Shown: positions 1 to 8,366 of the stretch, piece by piece
Layout: every line of letters starts with the position of its first letter
How positions within the stretch are numbered: the stretch's first letter is position 1
Assembly (NCBI GenBank): GCA_015232855.1
Contig: JADFYW010000003.1
Coordinates: forward strand, 31,975 to 95,974
DNA from: Fibrobacteria bacterium
Lineage (GTDB): Bacteria > Fibrobacterota > Fibrobacteria > UBA11236 > JADFYW01
Length of the DNA: 64,000 bases
Direction of reading: 5' to 3'
Notes under the pieces: generated by a model
Seen by the model: only the letters and a program-made list of their open reading frames with translations
What the model was told of the DNA's origin: nothing
The model's database searches: none
Translations under genes and position numbers: made by a program

Positions 1-340
1 TGGCAATTTTGTTGAATTCATCATTTACTTGTCTTGCGAGCTCCCTAGTGGGAACCATAACAAGTGTCTGGGGACTTTTAACGCTGGACTCCATGATTTG
101 GAGGAGGGGAAGAGCAAATGCTCCTGTTTTACCTGAGCCTGTTTTAGCCTGACAAATGAGATCATTTGCCTTCAGGATATAGGGAATTGCTTTTGTCTGA
201 ACCTGCATGAGGTCTTCCCAGCCTAATTCCTTCAGGGTTTTTTGTAATACCTCCGGTAAATCCGTTAATGCGTAATCTGGTAGGGGAGGTTGTGGTTCTA
301 TAATAGTTGGGGTCGCTTTTTCTTCTTTTTCAGGTGTCAT
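1..340 (-). CDS. DEAD-box ATP-dependent RNA helicase, N-terminal part (cut by window edge)
   Basis: Reading the minus strand from the ATG at 340 gives an open frame of 113 residues that runs off the window start. It shows the N-terminal helicase signatures in order: a Q motif region (LMQVQTKAIPYIL), Walker A motif I (AKTGSGKTGAFALP) and motif Ia (VPTRELARQV). These are diagnostic of DEAD-box RNA helicases that unwind short RNA duplexes in ribosome assembly or mRNA turnover. The DEAD and SAT motifs would lie outside the window. A short acidic/Lys-rich leader of about 20 residues precedes the Q motif. The subfamily (RhlE, CsdA, RhlB) cannot be decided from this fragment. Confidence 0.9.
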   Translation of the reverse strand, partial: MTPEKEEKATPTIIEPQPPLPDYALTDLPEVLQKTLKELGWEDLMQVQTKAIPYILKANDLICQAKTGSGKTGAFALPLLQIMESSVKSPQTLVMVPTRELARQVNDEFNKIA

Positions 341-442
341 AATTTTATAAGTTCCTTTTTCTACAGGGAATAATAATGGTTTCTTTCATTTTTTCAAAAG
401 ATTATTTGGTTTCAGTTGAAATATCTTCTGATTGAAAAAGGA

Positions 443-1144
443 TTATTCCACCATTTTGTCGATACGCTGCCGAATAAAAAAAGCAGCAACAGCAAAAGCT
501 GAAGCAACATTCAGAGAAAATTTTCTCCCGTATAGGGGAATTGATACTGTTTTTTGACATAAACTTAGGATTTCAGAACTAATGCCACGCTCTTCATTAC
601 CCACCACCAGTATACCCTTGTCAGGAATTTCTACCGGGTTATTGAGTAAAAATGGTTCTGCGTTTTCAGTAAGTTCCAATCCAAGTATGAATGTTTGATG
701 CTTTTCACGTTCTTGTAACAGTAATTCATAGAGAGAAGACGTATAAGTAGTTGTGATCCAATTTTCTGTTCCCATGGCCGCAGATTGCAGGCTTTTGTTC
801 TGTAGAGAGGGCGAAATACTATCGGGAATAATTACATTATTGAAACCGAAAGCTTCAGCAGATCTAATTATAGCTCCGGTATTATGTCCGGATCGTAAAG
901 AATCAAGGGCAACAGACCAATTGATTGGTTTGGAAAGTGGCTTCGTTCTGTCTTTTGATACATATTGCAGTAATCCTTTTGAATGGCCACTGAGTTTGTT
1001 CCAATAATGATATTGATCATCCAATGGAGTCGAATCAGCTGTTTTTTGTTCTGGAGAAAGCCAGGAAAGGTAACGTGAATAGTCATCCAATGCCTGTTTG
1101 TGAGTATCCGGCTGTTCAAGATAGGCTTTAAGTAAGCCCGCCAA
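443..1144 (-). CDS. TrmH/SpoU-family RNA 2'-O-methyltransferase
   Basis: SPOUT-fold methyltransferase that would transfer a methyl group from SAM to a ribose 2'-OH of tRNA or rRNA. The three SpoU motifs are visible: motif 1 (GAIIRSAEAFGF), motif 2 (VVGNEERGIS) and motif 3 (IPLYGRKFSLNVASAFAV). The N-terminal ~70 residues are an extra domain of unknown fold. The start is unclear: the first canonical start is TTG at 1144, which has no Shine-Dalgarno, but the frame stays open up to 1219 and continues plausibly (KKFLSLPEHTQ). An ATT at 1204 sits 8 nt after AAGGG, directly downstream of the stop of the neighbouring glycosyltransferase. The target nucleoside cannot be told from sequence. Confidence 0.88.
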   Translation of the reverse strand: MAGLLKAYLEQPDTHKQALDDYSRYLSWLSPEQKTADSTPLDDQYHYWNKLSGHSKGLLQYVSKDRTKPLSKPINWSVALDSLRSGHNTGAIIRSAEAFGFNNVIIPDSISPSLQNKSLQSAAMGTENWITTTYTSSLYELLLQEREKHQTFILGLELTENAEPFLLNNPVEIPDKGILVVGNEERGISSEILSLCQKTVSIPLYGRKFSLNVASAFAVAAFFIRQRIDKMVE

Positions 1145-1219
1145 ACGAGAAGCCTGAGTGTGCTCAGGCAGGGATAAAAATTTTTTTTGTGTAAACGAAC
1201 TAATGTCGTCAGCCCTTGG

Positions 1220-2722
1220 TTATTGGGGCGAAGAAGCTCTTATCCGGCCTCGGTAATATTGGTAAATTGATACGGACCCAACTACTGAAAAACCTATAGC
1301 ATAAAGCCCAAGGAAAGGCCCTACCAGGTATTTTTGAGCATGTATATATACAGCAAGCCCTGCAAAACAGTAAATGCCTAATAATAATTCAATGATGGAG
1401 CCATAAGGCAATGACTTTGTTCGGTAGCTGACCACAGTTTTGTCACCAGCTTTTGGAGTACGGATAAATGCACCCTTATTACCACTTAGGGCCGATAACA
1501 CAGCCAAGGTATTGTTAAAAGCGATACCTACCCCTACAGACATAAGGATGGGAATAGCAGGGATGCGCTTTTTCCAGTGAATATAAGAAACCTTTTGGGC
1601 TACCAGATATAGAGTAGATGGGGCCAAAGACGAAATCAGGATAAGAAAACAAAGTATCCCGAATGTCCAAGTCCCTAATTTTATAGGATAAAAAACAAGC
1701 AGGGGGCAGGCCAATAAGGCGGTAATGAGCATTAGTGGGTGAATCATGTAATGGGTGGTGTGTAAAAAAGACTGAATTTTAACTCTAAGTGGAACTTTGG
1801 ACATAAATACCTGAGGCAATAATTTCATAGCAGTTTGAATTGAGCCCTTTGCCCATCGATACTGTTGGGACTTGAAAGCATTTATATTTGAGGGAAGTTC
1901 AGCCGGTACTACAACATCATACACGAATTTCATCTTCCAACCAATAATCTGGGCGCGATAAGAGAGATCCATATCTTCGGTGAGTGTATCTCCCTGCCAA
2001 CCTCCGGCCGTTTCAATTGCAGTTTTGCGCCATATGCCTGCGGTACCATTAAAGTTCATGAAAAGACGGCCCCAGGAGCGAGCAGATTGTTCTATTATAA
2101 AATGCCCGTCAATTCCAATAGACTGTGATAAAGTAAGGGGCGACTGGTTGGGATTGAGGTGCCCCCATCTGGCTTGAACCAATCCAATCTCCGGGTCTTT
2201 TAAAAGGAAAGGGACTGTTTTAAGGAGGTAATCTTTTGGTGGAACGAAGTCTGCGTCAAAAATGGCAATGAATTCTCCTTTACAATCCTGCATCCCATCA
2301 TTTAATGCTCCAGCTTTATAATCGGTACGAATAGTCCGTCTGATATGCTTGATATCATACCCTTCATTCCGTAATTCTTCAACTATTTTAGAGGCAATTT
2401 TATGAGTGCCATCGGTAGAATCGTCAAGGAGTTGGATTTCATGCTTATCTTTTGGGTATTCCATAGCGCATACGGCTTTAAGCAGTCTTTCCACCACATT
2501 TGCTTCGTTATAAATAGGTAGTTGTGTAGTAACCAGGGGCAAATTACGGTACCCATGCTTTCGGTAATAATGACGAATAGCTTTTTTGTCGTAAAGAACT
2601 TCTTTTCTTTTATTTCGGAGGAAAATACTGAGTAGCCAATAACAGTTTATTCCATAGGTAAAAAGGCCGATGGCTGCAACGACATAGAGTCCGAAAAGGA
2701 TATCTAAAGGGTTAAATACCAT
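1220..2722 (-). CDS. Processive GT2 glycosyltransferase, cellulose/mannan synthase-like
   Basis: Membrane family-2 glycosyltransferase of the cellulose synthase-like (CslA/CslC-like) type, polymerising a beta-glycan from nucleotide sugar at the inner membrane. The processive signature is complete: DDSTDGT (about residues 100-106), DADF (156-159), TED as catalytic base (248-250) and QQYRW (286-290). One N-terminal membrane segment (about 7-35) and a C-terminal cluster of four or more hydrophobic helices frame the cytosolic catalytic domain. Length of 500 residues matches bacterial CslA-like enzymes; there is no PilZ domain. It lies just upstream of the RNA methylase with a 75-bp gap to that gene's TTG. 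No BcsB or other synthase subunits are adjacent, so the polymer is unknown. Confidence 0.9.
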   Translation of the reverse strand: MVFNPLDILFGLYVVAAIGLFTYGINCYWLLSIFLRNKRKEVLYDKKAIRHYYRKHGYRNLPLVTTQLPIYNEANVVERLLKAVCAMEYPKDKHEIQLLDDSTDGTHKIASKIVEELRNEGYDIKHIRRTIRTDYKAGALNDGMQDCKGEFIAIFDADFVPPKDYLLKTVPFLLKDPEIGLVQARWGHLNPNQSPLTLSQSIGIDGHFIIEQSARSWGRLFMNFNGTAGIWRKTAIETAGGWQGDTLTEDMDLSYRAQIIGWKMKFVYDVVVPAELPSNINAFKSQQYRWAKGSIQTAMKLLPQVFMSKVPLRVKIQSFLHTTHYMIHPLMLITALLACPLLVFYPIKLGTWTFGILCFLILISSLAPSTLYLVAQKVSYIHWKKRIPAIPILMSVGVGIAFNNTLAVLSALSGNKGAFIRTPKAGDKTVVSYRTKSLPYGSIIELLLGIYCFAGLAVYIHAQKYLVGPFLGLYAIGFSVVGSVSIYQYYRGRIRASSPQ

Positions 2723-2921
2723 TAATGTTTTACCTGGGGATATGGAAGTTTAAATATAATTGACATTCTTGATTTTTACGAAATCCAGGAACCAATAATA
2801 ACTTTATGCTACTTAACTCACAAGTTGAAAAATGCATGGATATACGTTTTAGTAATAAGCAAGTCTGCTTTTATGTAGCTAACCTTCGCCTAACTTTTTA
2901 AATTTATATATTTTGCAGTCT

Positions 2922-3476
2922 ATGGCGGATTTTCCTGAACAGCTTGGTGCGGGGTCTCATATTGGAGAGCTAGGTGCCGGTTCATTTCTGTTTTCGACTA
3001 ATGCTTTAACTGACCCAAATTTCATGTCCACCGTGATTTTAATTTGCCAACACAGCGAAGATGGAAGTTATGGTCTGGTCCTTAACCGGCCTGCCCACAT
3101 GCCTTTGTCAGAAATATTCAATTCTGTAGACAAATACAAAAATCAGATTAGGAGGGTGCATATTGGGGGACCGGTTCAGGGCAGTGAACTACAGATTCTC
3201 CAGGTTAGCGGTGAACCTGCTAAAGGTGCGCTAGAAGTCGTTGAAGGGGTCTATTTGGGGGGGTACTGGGATGACCTCGATAAAATTATTGAGTCGGATA
3301 CCCGGCAGATAAGACTTTTTCTTGGATACTCCGGATGGGGCGAGGGACAGCTTGCTGAAGAAATAAAGATGGGGGGCTGGGAAGTATATAATGCTGATGT
3401 CAAACGGGTGTTTACCGAAGAAGAGGATCCCTGGATGCAGGGTCTGGATGCATTCAAAAAAAAATATTTTAATTAA
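2922..3476 (+). CDS. YqgE/AlgH family protein (UPF0301)
   Basis: Small cytosolic protein of the YqgE/AlgH family, whose biochemical role is not settled. The family's N-terminal block is clear (GSFLFSTNALTDPNF, then GLVLNRP) and is followed by the conserved GGPV segment and the GYSGWGEGQLAEEI block near the C-terminus. Length (184 residues) is typical. I chose the ATG at 2922 over the in-frame TTG at 2913; neither has a clear Shine-Dalgarno. It is transcribed away from the GT2 gene across a 199-bp divergent intergenic region and runs toward the radical SAM gene, ending 3 bp from it. Confidence 0.88.
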   Translation: MADFPEQLGAGSHIGELGAGSFLFSTNALTDPNFMSTVILICQHSEDGSYGLVLNRPAHMPLSEIFNSVDKYKNQIRRVHIGGPVQGSELQILQVSGEPAKGALEVVEGVYLGGYWDDLDKIIESDTRQIRLFLGYSGWGEGQLAEEIKMGGWEVYNADVKRVFTEEEDPWMQGLDAFKKKYFN

Positions 3477-3479
3477 TTA

Positions 3480-4682
3480 TTAAGACGCTTCCCATCTGCC
3501 TGGCAGGGGAGTGCGACAATGGCCACAACTGTTTTCTTTTACATTATATTTTGTAACCATGAATCCAATACGCTCAATAACGGTGTGTTTGCAGTGATGG
3601 CAAAAAGTGTGAGCTCCTGAACCATCGGGAGTGCGGTAGTTCCCAATATAAACGTAGCGTAGTCCTTCCTTCATTGCAATATTTCTTGCTTGTATGAGCT
3701 TGGACGGCGGCGTGGGCGGGAGATGCTTTAATTTATAACGTGGGGTAAAACGTGAAAAGTGTAGTGGTACTTCTGGCCCGAGGTTGTTTACTATCCATTT
3801 GCACATTTCTTGTATCATATCCATATCATCAGAATAGGTTGGGACAATAAGGGTTGTTATCTCAAACCAGATGTTTTTTGCTTTCAGAAGTTTCAGGGTA
3901 TCAAGTACTGGCTGTAATCTACCATAGTTTAACTTTTTATACAGGCTATCGGAAAAGGATTTTAAATCAATATTGGCTCCGTCAAGGTAATTGCAATAGT
4001 CTATTAACGGATCTGTATTTATATAGCCATTGCTTACCCAAACATTTTTTATGCCTTTTTTACGGGCAAGTTTAGCCGTATCCATCATAAATTCGTAAGT
4101 CACTGTGGGTTCATTATAGGTGTATGCTATTGAACTACAGTTGGCTTTAGCGGCATTCTCTATTGCCTGGGCTGGGAGCATTGAATAATGCATAAGGTCT
4201 TTTGGTTTTTTTTGTGAAAGCTCCCAATTTTGGCAGTTTAGACATTGGAGGTTGCAGCCGGCAAAGCCGAGAGAAAACGCATTACTCCGGGGGTAAAAAT
4301 GGTATAAGGGCTTTTTTTCTATGGGATCAACGTGAACTGCTGAGGGATTTCCGTATACCAGGGAATATAATTTACCACCTTTGTGTACACGGACCCGACA
4401 TTTACTACGGGATTCAGGCTCCATTTTGCATTTATTCGGGCAGAGTTGGCATTGGATGTTTTTACCTAATTTTAGGTAATGATAGGCCTCCTTTGACCAT
4501 TCCCAGAGTTTTTCTGGAGCATCATTCTGAATAACCTTTTTTTCAGAATCGCCTGTTAGAATCTTATCCAAAAAGCCCGCATGTGCCCTGGTTCTCATTC
4601 CAAAAGAAAGTGCAGCTGCACTAGCCAGACAGGATTTACAAATCTGTCTGCGGGTAATAGGGTGCTCTTTGGATTCATTCAT
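3480..4682 (-). CDS. AmmeMemoRadiSam-type radical SAM enzyme with Tat-like leader
   Basis: Radical SAM protein of the AmmeMemoRadiSam (AmrS/PflA-like) group. The [4Fe-4S] site CX3CX2C is at C143, C147 and C150 (GFAGCNLQCLNCQNWELSQ). An N-terminal Cys cluster (C78, C81, C85, C95) and a C-terminal zinc-ribbon-like CxxC pair ending in LPGRW match the family. What is odd is the first 36 residues: TRRQICK followed by a short hydrophobic stretch and AHA, which look like a twin-arginine export signal. The ATG at 4682 overlaps the TGA of the upstream small membrane gene (ATGA). No Memo or AMMECR1 partner is adjacent. The substrate is unknown. Confidence 0.87.
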   Translation of the reverse strand: MNESKEHPITRRQICKSCLASAAALSFGMRTRAHAGFLDKILTGDSEKKVIQNDAPEKLWEWSKEAYHYLKLGKNIQCQLCPNKCKMEPESRSKCRVRVHKGGKLYSLVYGNPSAVHVDPIEKKPLYHFYPRSNAFSLGFAGCNLQCLNCQNWELSQKKPKDLMHYSMLPAQAIENAAKANCSSIAYTYNEPTVTYEFMMDTAKLARKKGIKNVWVSNGYINTDPLIDYCNYLDGANIDLKSFSDSLYKKLNYGRLQPVLDTLKLLKAKNIWFEITTLIVPTYSDDMDMIQEMCKWIVNNLGPEVPLHFSRFTPRYKLKHLPPTPPSKLIQARNIAMKEGLRYVYIGNYRTPDGSGAHTFCHHCKHTVIERIGFMVTKYNVKENSCGHCRTPLPGRWEAS

Positions 4683-4930
4683 TTTTTATGCCACCTTTTT
4701 AAGGTAAAATAGATATTAACAAGAGCGTGGATAATGAATGTTCCAATGGTAAATGGCATAAAAAACATGTGAATATGAGAATGAAGATCTGCTGTGGCAA
4801 TAATTGCGGTCCATTGGTAATCCCCGGAAATTCCATAACCTGTAATGAAGAGGATCGGAATAAAAACCATAAGGCACCAACCGCTTATCCTGTTTAGCTT
4901 TCTTAAATAGTATTTTCTGTATTTTTTCAT
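4679..4930 (-). CDS. Small His-rich membrane protein (two to three TM helices)
   Basis: An 83-residue protein with a basic N-terminus, one hydrophobic helix (about 14-32) and a second (about 50-75). Several histidines sit near or inside the membrane spans (DLHSHIHMF and IIHALVN), a pattern seen in small cytochrome b-like or DUF4405-like haem-binding membrane proteins; haem binding is inference. The ATG at 4930 overlaps the stop of the spermidine-synthase-like gene, and its own stop overlaps the start of the radical SAM gene, both as ATGA. That arrangement implies translational coupling and a shared job for the three proteins. Confidence 0.75.
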   Translation of the reverse strand: MKKYRKYYLRKLNRISGWCLMVFIPILFITGYGISGDYQWTAIIATADLHSHIHMFFMPFTIGTFIIHALVNIYFTLKRWHKK

Positions 4931-7038
4931 GAGAATTTCCAGAGTTTGAGAAAGCCCGTTAGTTTCACGCACAACAAAATAAATATGGTATTTTGAATCC
5001 CCAGAGTGGGAATGAATAATGCCGAAGTAAGAAGTGAGCCTATTCCTGCTCCTAGAAAATCAGCAGTATACAGACTGCTGGCACCAGGTGGTTTGTGGGC
5101 ACAGCGGTATTGACCGGCCCAGGCAAACTCACTTCCAGTTAGGGTTGCAGTGCAAAAAACCAATAGGAATAAAATAGTTTCCTGTTTCCAGAGAAGAGGG
5201 ATGGCAGTGATGAAGATTAATCCTCCAATGGTTATTATTAATCCAAGTTCGAGATAGAGAAGTCTATTTTTTATTTTAATGATGCTGTTGTGATTTTTTC
5301 TGCTACTCAGATAGCTGCCTGCCGCCAGTCCTGTCATAAAGATGGTGATAAAGAGTCCGTATTTATAATACACATATCCTGAACTTGCTTGTGAAAGGAT
5401 AATAAGGATAATTTCCATGGCAATGGATATATATCCTGTTGTAAAGAGAACCGACTCTATCGGACGATAAAACAAAAAGAGTAAAAGGCTAACTGCGATA
5501 AGAAATCCCCAAAGCCAGTTGAAATTAACCTGGTGAAACAAGCCCCAGTATTTGAGTTGTGTCCGAAAGGCCGTGGGATAAAGATCCCGGTTAATTTCAC
5601 CGGTTCCCTTAAGCATGTTGTTAATCTCATCAACCCTGTCTTTACTTAATTTGCTTTTCATATAATACTGGTTCATATATGACGTTTTTATTTGTTTACG
5701 GGTCAGTAAATCCGAAATAGAGTTTGTAAGTTTATGATTTGCTAATACAAATACCGTCTCCCCTCCAGGGTAAAGTTTAACATGGGAAAAAACATTTTTA
5801 GCAGTAGAATGAATTATCCGATATAGTTGGACAAGGGGTAAAGGGTAATAGTTTTCAGCACCGGGGAGCGTAAAACTAACAACACCTCCGGGATGTAATC
5901 TCTGTTTTAACGCTATGAAAAATTCCAGAGTATAGAACCTGTTCAATTGTATATTAACAGGAGCAGGTAATGCAATTATGATAGCATGATATTTTTTCTT
6001 TGATTCGTTTATAAACTTTCTGCCGTCGGTAATGTGTACTTCAACGTATTGACTGAAAGTAGTTGGTGCAAATTGCCTGGTTAGTTGTATTAGTACCGGA
6101 TCCAGTTCAATATAGTCAATTTTTCTTACCGGGTATTTTTGTATTTCTTGAATAGCTCCCGTGAGTCCGCCTGAAATGAGCAAGACGTTCAGATTATCTT
6201 CTGACACTTGAGAAAGGCTGAAATGGACGGTTTTTTCAGCTATGAGTTGGTTATGACTTGAAGCAAGTGGTACTCCATTTTCAAAGAAGTTTAATTGTTC
6301 TGCATCTTTGGTAACCACGAGTCTCCCATAGACGGATTCTTCTTTTTGGATGATATGTTGTGAGGGAAATAACCAGGAAATGGATGTCTCATCCAGCCCG
6401 AATCTGGTTGAAGCTATGACGAATAAAATTATAGCTATGATATAAAAAAATGTTTTTTTGTATTTGGATGTAATGCAAATGATGAGTGCTGCAGTGAGGT
6501 TCAACAGACAGGGGACATAGAGAGCATTAAAAGAACTCATGATAAACACTAATAGAAAGCTGAAAAGAAGCCCGCCAAGGATGTCTCCCAGATTATCGAC
6601 GAAGTATATTCTCCCAATATGCCTCTGTCCAGACTGTTTTTTAAAAAGGGCGCAGGCAATGGGAAGCAGGTAACCCGATAACAGGCAATAGGGGAACATA
6701 ATGAGGAGTATCATCGGAAATAGTGTAAATAGTTCGAGAGTAGATCCGGGTAGTGCAATGGTATTGCGGAAAAGTCTTAATAGCAACAGTTGTCCAAAAG
6801 GAATAAGTGCGGTTAAGATGAGTGAATGTACAAGTATAAATTTGATATGAAACTGGTAACGCCCCAGGAATGTTCCCACCCCGGTAAGGATAAGCCAGAA
6901 GGAAATGATGAAACCAATTACCAGTTCGTTACCCTGGTAGATGTTTAGAAGTTCTCGGGTTAGGGTTATCTGGGTTATAATCGACGAAATACCAAGGCAG
7001 CTAACTGCAATAAAGACAGGGAGACTGTTTTTACTCAT
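4927..7038 (-). CDS. Membrane protein with central spermidine-synthase-fold domain
   Basis: A 703-residue integral membrane protein. Six or more hydrophobic helices occupy residues 1-220, a soluble domain about 225-480 has the spermidine synthase/Rossmann methyltransferase fold, and further helices fill 500-703. The nucleotide-site motifs are present (LLISGGLTGAIQE, then DYIELDP, then HITDGRKF). This architecture is the 'fused MFS/spermidine synthase' type found in many bacteria; for most members no polyamine activity has been shown. It heads the three-gene overlapping operon with the small His-rich protein and radical SAM enzyme, which suggests it acts on a membrane or periplasmic substrate rather than in bulk polyamine synthesis. 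Confidence 0.85.
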   Translation of the reverse strand: MSKNSLPVFIAVSCLGISSIITQITLTRELLNIYQGNELVIGFIISFWLILTGVGTFLGRYQFHIKFILVHSLILTALIPFGQLLLLRLFRNTIALPGSTLELFTLFPMILLIMFPYCLLSGYLLPIACALFKKQSGQRHIGRIYFVDNLGDILGGLLFSFLLVFIMSSFNALYVPCLLNLTAALIICITSKYKKTFFYIIAIILFVIASTRFGLDETSISWLFPSQHIIQKEESVYGRLVVTKDAEQLNFFENGVPLASSHNQLIAEKTVHFSLSQVSEDNLNVLLISGGLTGAIQEIQKYPVRKIDYIELDPVLIQLTRQFAPTTFSQYVEVHITDGRKFINESKKKYHAIIIALPAPVNIQLNRFYTLEFFIALKQRLHPGGVVSFTLPGAENYYPLPLVQLYRIIHSTAKNVFSHVKLYPGGETVFVLANHKLTNSISDLLTRKQIKTSYMNQYYMKSKLSKDRVDEINNMLKGTGEINRDLYPTAFRTQLKYWGLFHQVNFNWLWGFLIAVSLLLFLFYRPIESVLFTTGYISIAMEIILIILSQASSGYVYYKYGLFITIFMTGLAAGSYLSSRKNHNSIIKIKNRLLYLELGLIITIGGLIFITAIPLLWKQETILFLLVFCTATLTGSEFAWAGQYRCAHKPPGASSLYTADFLGAGIGSLLTSALFIPTLGIQNTIFILLCVKLTGFLKLWKFS

Positions 7039-7124
7039 AATGCTTTTTAATGGCTATCCTTTTTTGTCAATTTTGTAAAAAACCTGAATTAAAATTAGAA
7101 ATTTTCTTAATTTTCGTGTTGATT

Positions 7125-7901
7125 ATGAATCAAAATGGGGTTATCAGTGAAAGATTGAATGGAATTTTGAGTATACTGATTCCCCCCATATGTCTCATTC
7201 GCAGTTGTTATCATAAAAGATGGAAAGGACTACCGCTTTGCCGTTCTTGCCTGAGAAAATTGCACCCGATACAAAAAGACGTTTGTCATCACTGTGGCGT
7301 ACCTGAGTGTAACGATAGTCATGAATTCTGGGAGTTTTCATTTGATCGTGTTCGCTCCTTGTTTCTCCTGGATCCTGTTTTGTCAGGAGTTATTCATGGA
7401 TTTAAATATAATGGGTTGAAAAGAAATGCTCGTTTCTTATCGGCTTTTGCCCGTTATCAGTATGGTCTTAAAAATTATATTGAGGAGTACGACAGCCTGG
7501 TACCGGTCCCTCTCCATCCTCTAAAACAGCGTGAGCGTGGTTTTAACCAGGCGACGTTAATTGCCCGTTCATTGTCTTCTTTTTCAGGTGTTCGTTGTGA
7601 TAAAACCAGCTTAAATAGACGAAAATACACAAAAACACAAACGCGTCTGTCGGGAACTGAACGGGTGGAGAATATTAATTCAGCATTTGTTCTGAATAGA
7701 AAGACTACGATCCAGGGCAAGAAACTGCTGTTAGTTGATGATGTTTTTACTACAGGGGCAACGTCGGAAGAATGCGCAAAAACACTTCTGACTGGTGGAG
7801 CTTCGTCCGTTGGCGTTATCACTCTTGCCAGGACGGGACTTAATACTGATGTGGACGATTATGGGCTAGAACTTGAGCTCGCAGGCTCCTTTCTTACATG
7901 A
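7125..7901 (+). CDS. ComF family phosphoribosyltransferase-like protein
   Basis: ComF/GntX-type protein: an N-terminal double-zinc-ribbon-like Cys region (CLIRSCYHKRW, LCRSC, CHHCGVPEC) joined to a phosphoribosyltransferase domain with the PRPP-binding loop LLLVDDVFTTGAT and the upstream PVPLHPLKQRERGFNQ block. Members work in DNA uptake (ComF) or are of unknown role. Two starts are possible: ATG 7050, only 11 bp from the divergent gene, or ATG 7125. I prefer 7125 because the family begins just before the LIPPxC segment and the 75 bp upstream contain TTGTCA and a TTAAAAT-like -10. Neither start has a strong Shine-Dalgarno. Confidence 0.87.
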   Translation: MNQNGVISERLNGILSILIPPICLIRSCYHKRWKGLPLCRSCLRKLHPIQKDVCHHCGVPECNDSHEFWEFSFDRVRSLFLLDPVLSGVIHGFKYNGLKRNARFLSAFARYQYGLKNYIEEYDSLVPVPLHPLKQRERGFNQATLIARSLSSFSGVRCDKTSLNRRKYTKTQTRLSGTERVENINSAFVLNRKTTIQGKKLLLVDDVFTTGATSEECAKTLLTGGASSVGVITLARTGLNTDVDDYGLELELAGSFLT

Positions 7902-8027
7902 ATCAGAGTGCAGAAAGTTGACTACTTAAAACCAAATTGAAAAAAAAGTTTTTTTTTGGAAAAAAAATTGCGTACTTGCAGTAGAAAATTATATTAAAAT
8001 TATCTTAACAGCCAAAAAGGAGACAAC

Positions 8028-8366
8028 ATGGCAAAGAAAAAAGCAAACAAAAAAAAAGTAGCTAAGAAAAAAGTAGCCAAAAAAAAAGTGGCTAAGAAGG
8101 TCGTAAAGAAAAAAGTAGTTAAGAAAAAAGTAGCGAAAAAGGCTGCCAAAAAGAAAGTAGCCAAAAAAGTAGTTAAGAAAAAAGTAGCTACGAAAAAAAC
8201 TGCTGCTAAAAAAAGTAACGCTCGGGTTTACACCGACGCTAAGAAAAAACAGGTTGTTGGATTCATTACGCAATTCAACAAGAAAAATAAAAAAGGCGGA
8301 ATAGCTGCAGCTTCCCGTCGTTTTAAAATTCCTGCAACCACTATCAGAGACTGGGTTGCCAAATAA
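8028..8366 (+). CDS. Lys/Ala/Val-rich DNA-binding protein with C-terminal HTH
   Basis: A 112-residue highly basic protein. Residues 1-65 are nearly all Lys, Ala and Val in repeats of KKKVAKK/KKVVKK type, as in histone H1-like nucleoid proteins. Residues about 66-112 are different: a compact segment ending in IAAASRRFKIPATTIRDWVAK, which has the form of a Psq/transposase-type helix-turn-helix. So a non-specific DNA-coating tail appears fused to a sequence-reading head. It has a strong Shine-Dalgarno (AAGGAGACAAC before ATG), an AT-rich upstream region with TATATT, and a strong intrinsic terminator right after. It is likely abundantly expressed. Function beyond DNA binding is unknown. Confidence 0.8.
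   Translation: MAKKKANKKKVAKKKVAKKKVAKKVVKKKVVKKKVAKKAAKKKVAKKVVKKKVATKKTAAKKSNARVYTDAKKKQVVGFITQFNKKNKKGGIAAASRRFKIPATTIRDWVAK

Noticed and set aside
7941..7968. A/T tracts after the ComF-like gene as a terminator
   Set aside because: The possible stem is A-T only and would not be stable enough to call.
7993..8010. TTAAAA/TTAACA at 11-bp spacing before the Lys-rich gene
   Set aside because: Only two weak hexamers in a very AT-rich stretch, placed almost on the ribosome-binding site.
8028..8225. Short direct repeats as a CRISPR-like array
   Set aside because: They are in-frame codon repeats of a Lys-rich protein with no unique spacers.
7989..8273. 94-residue Phe/Tyr-rich minus-strand ORF
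   Set aside because: It is the antisense shadow of the Lys-rich gene; poly-Lys codons read backwards give Phe and Tyr.
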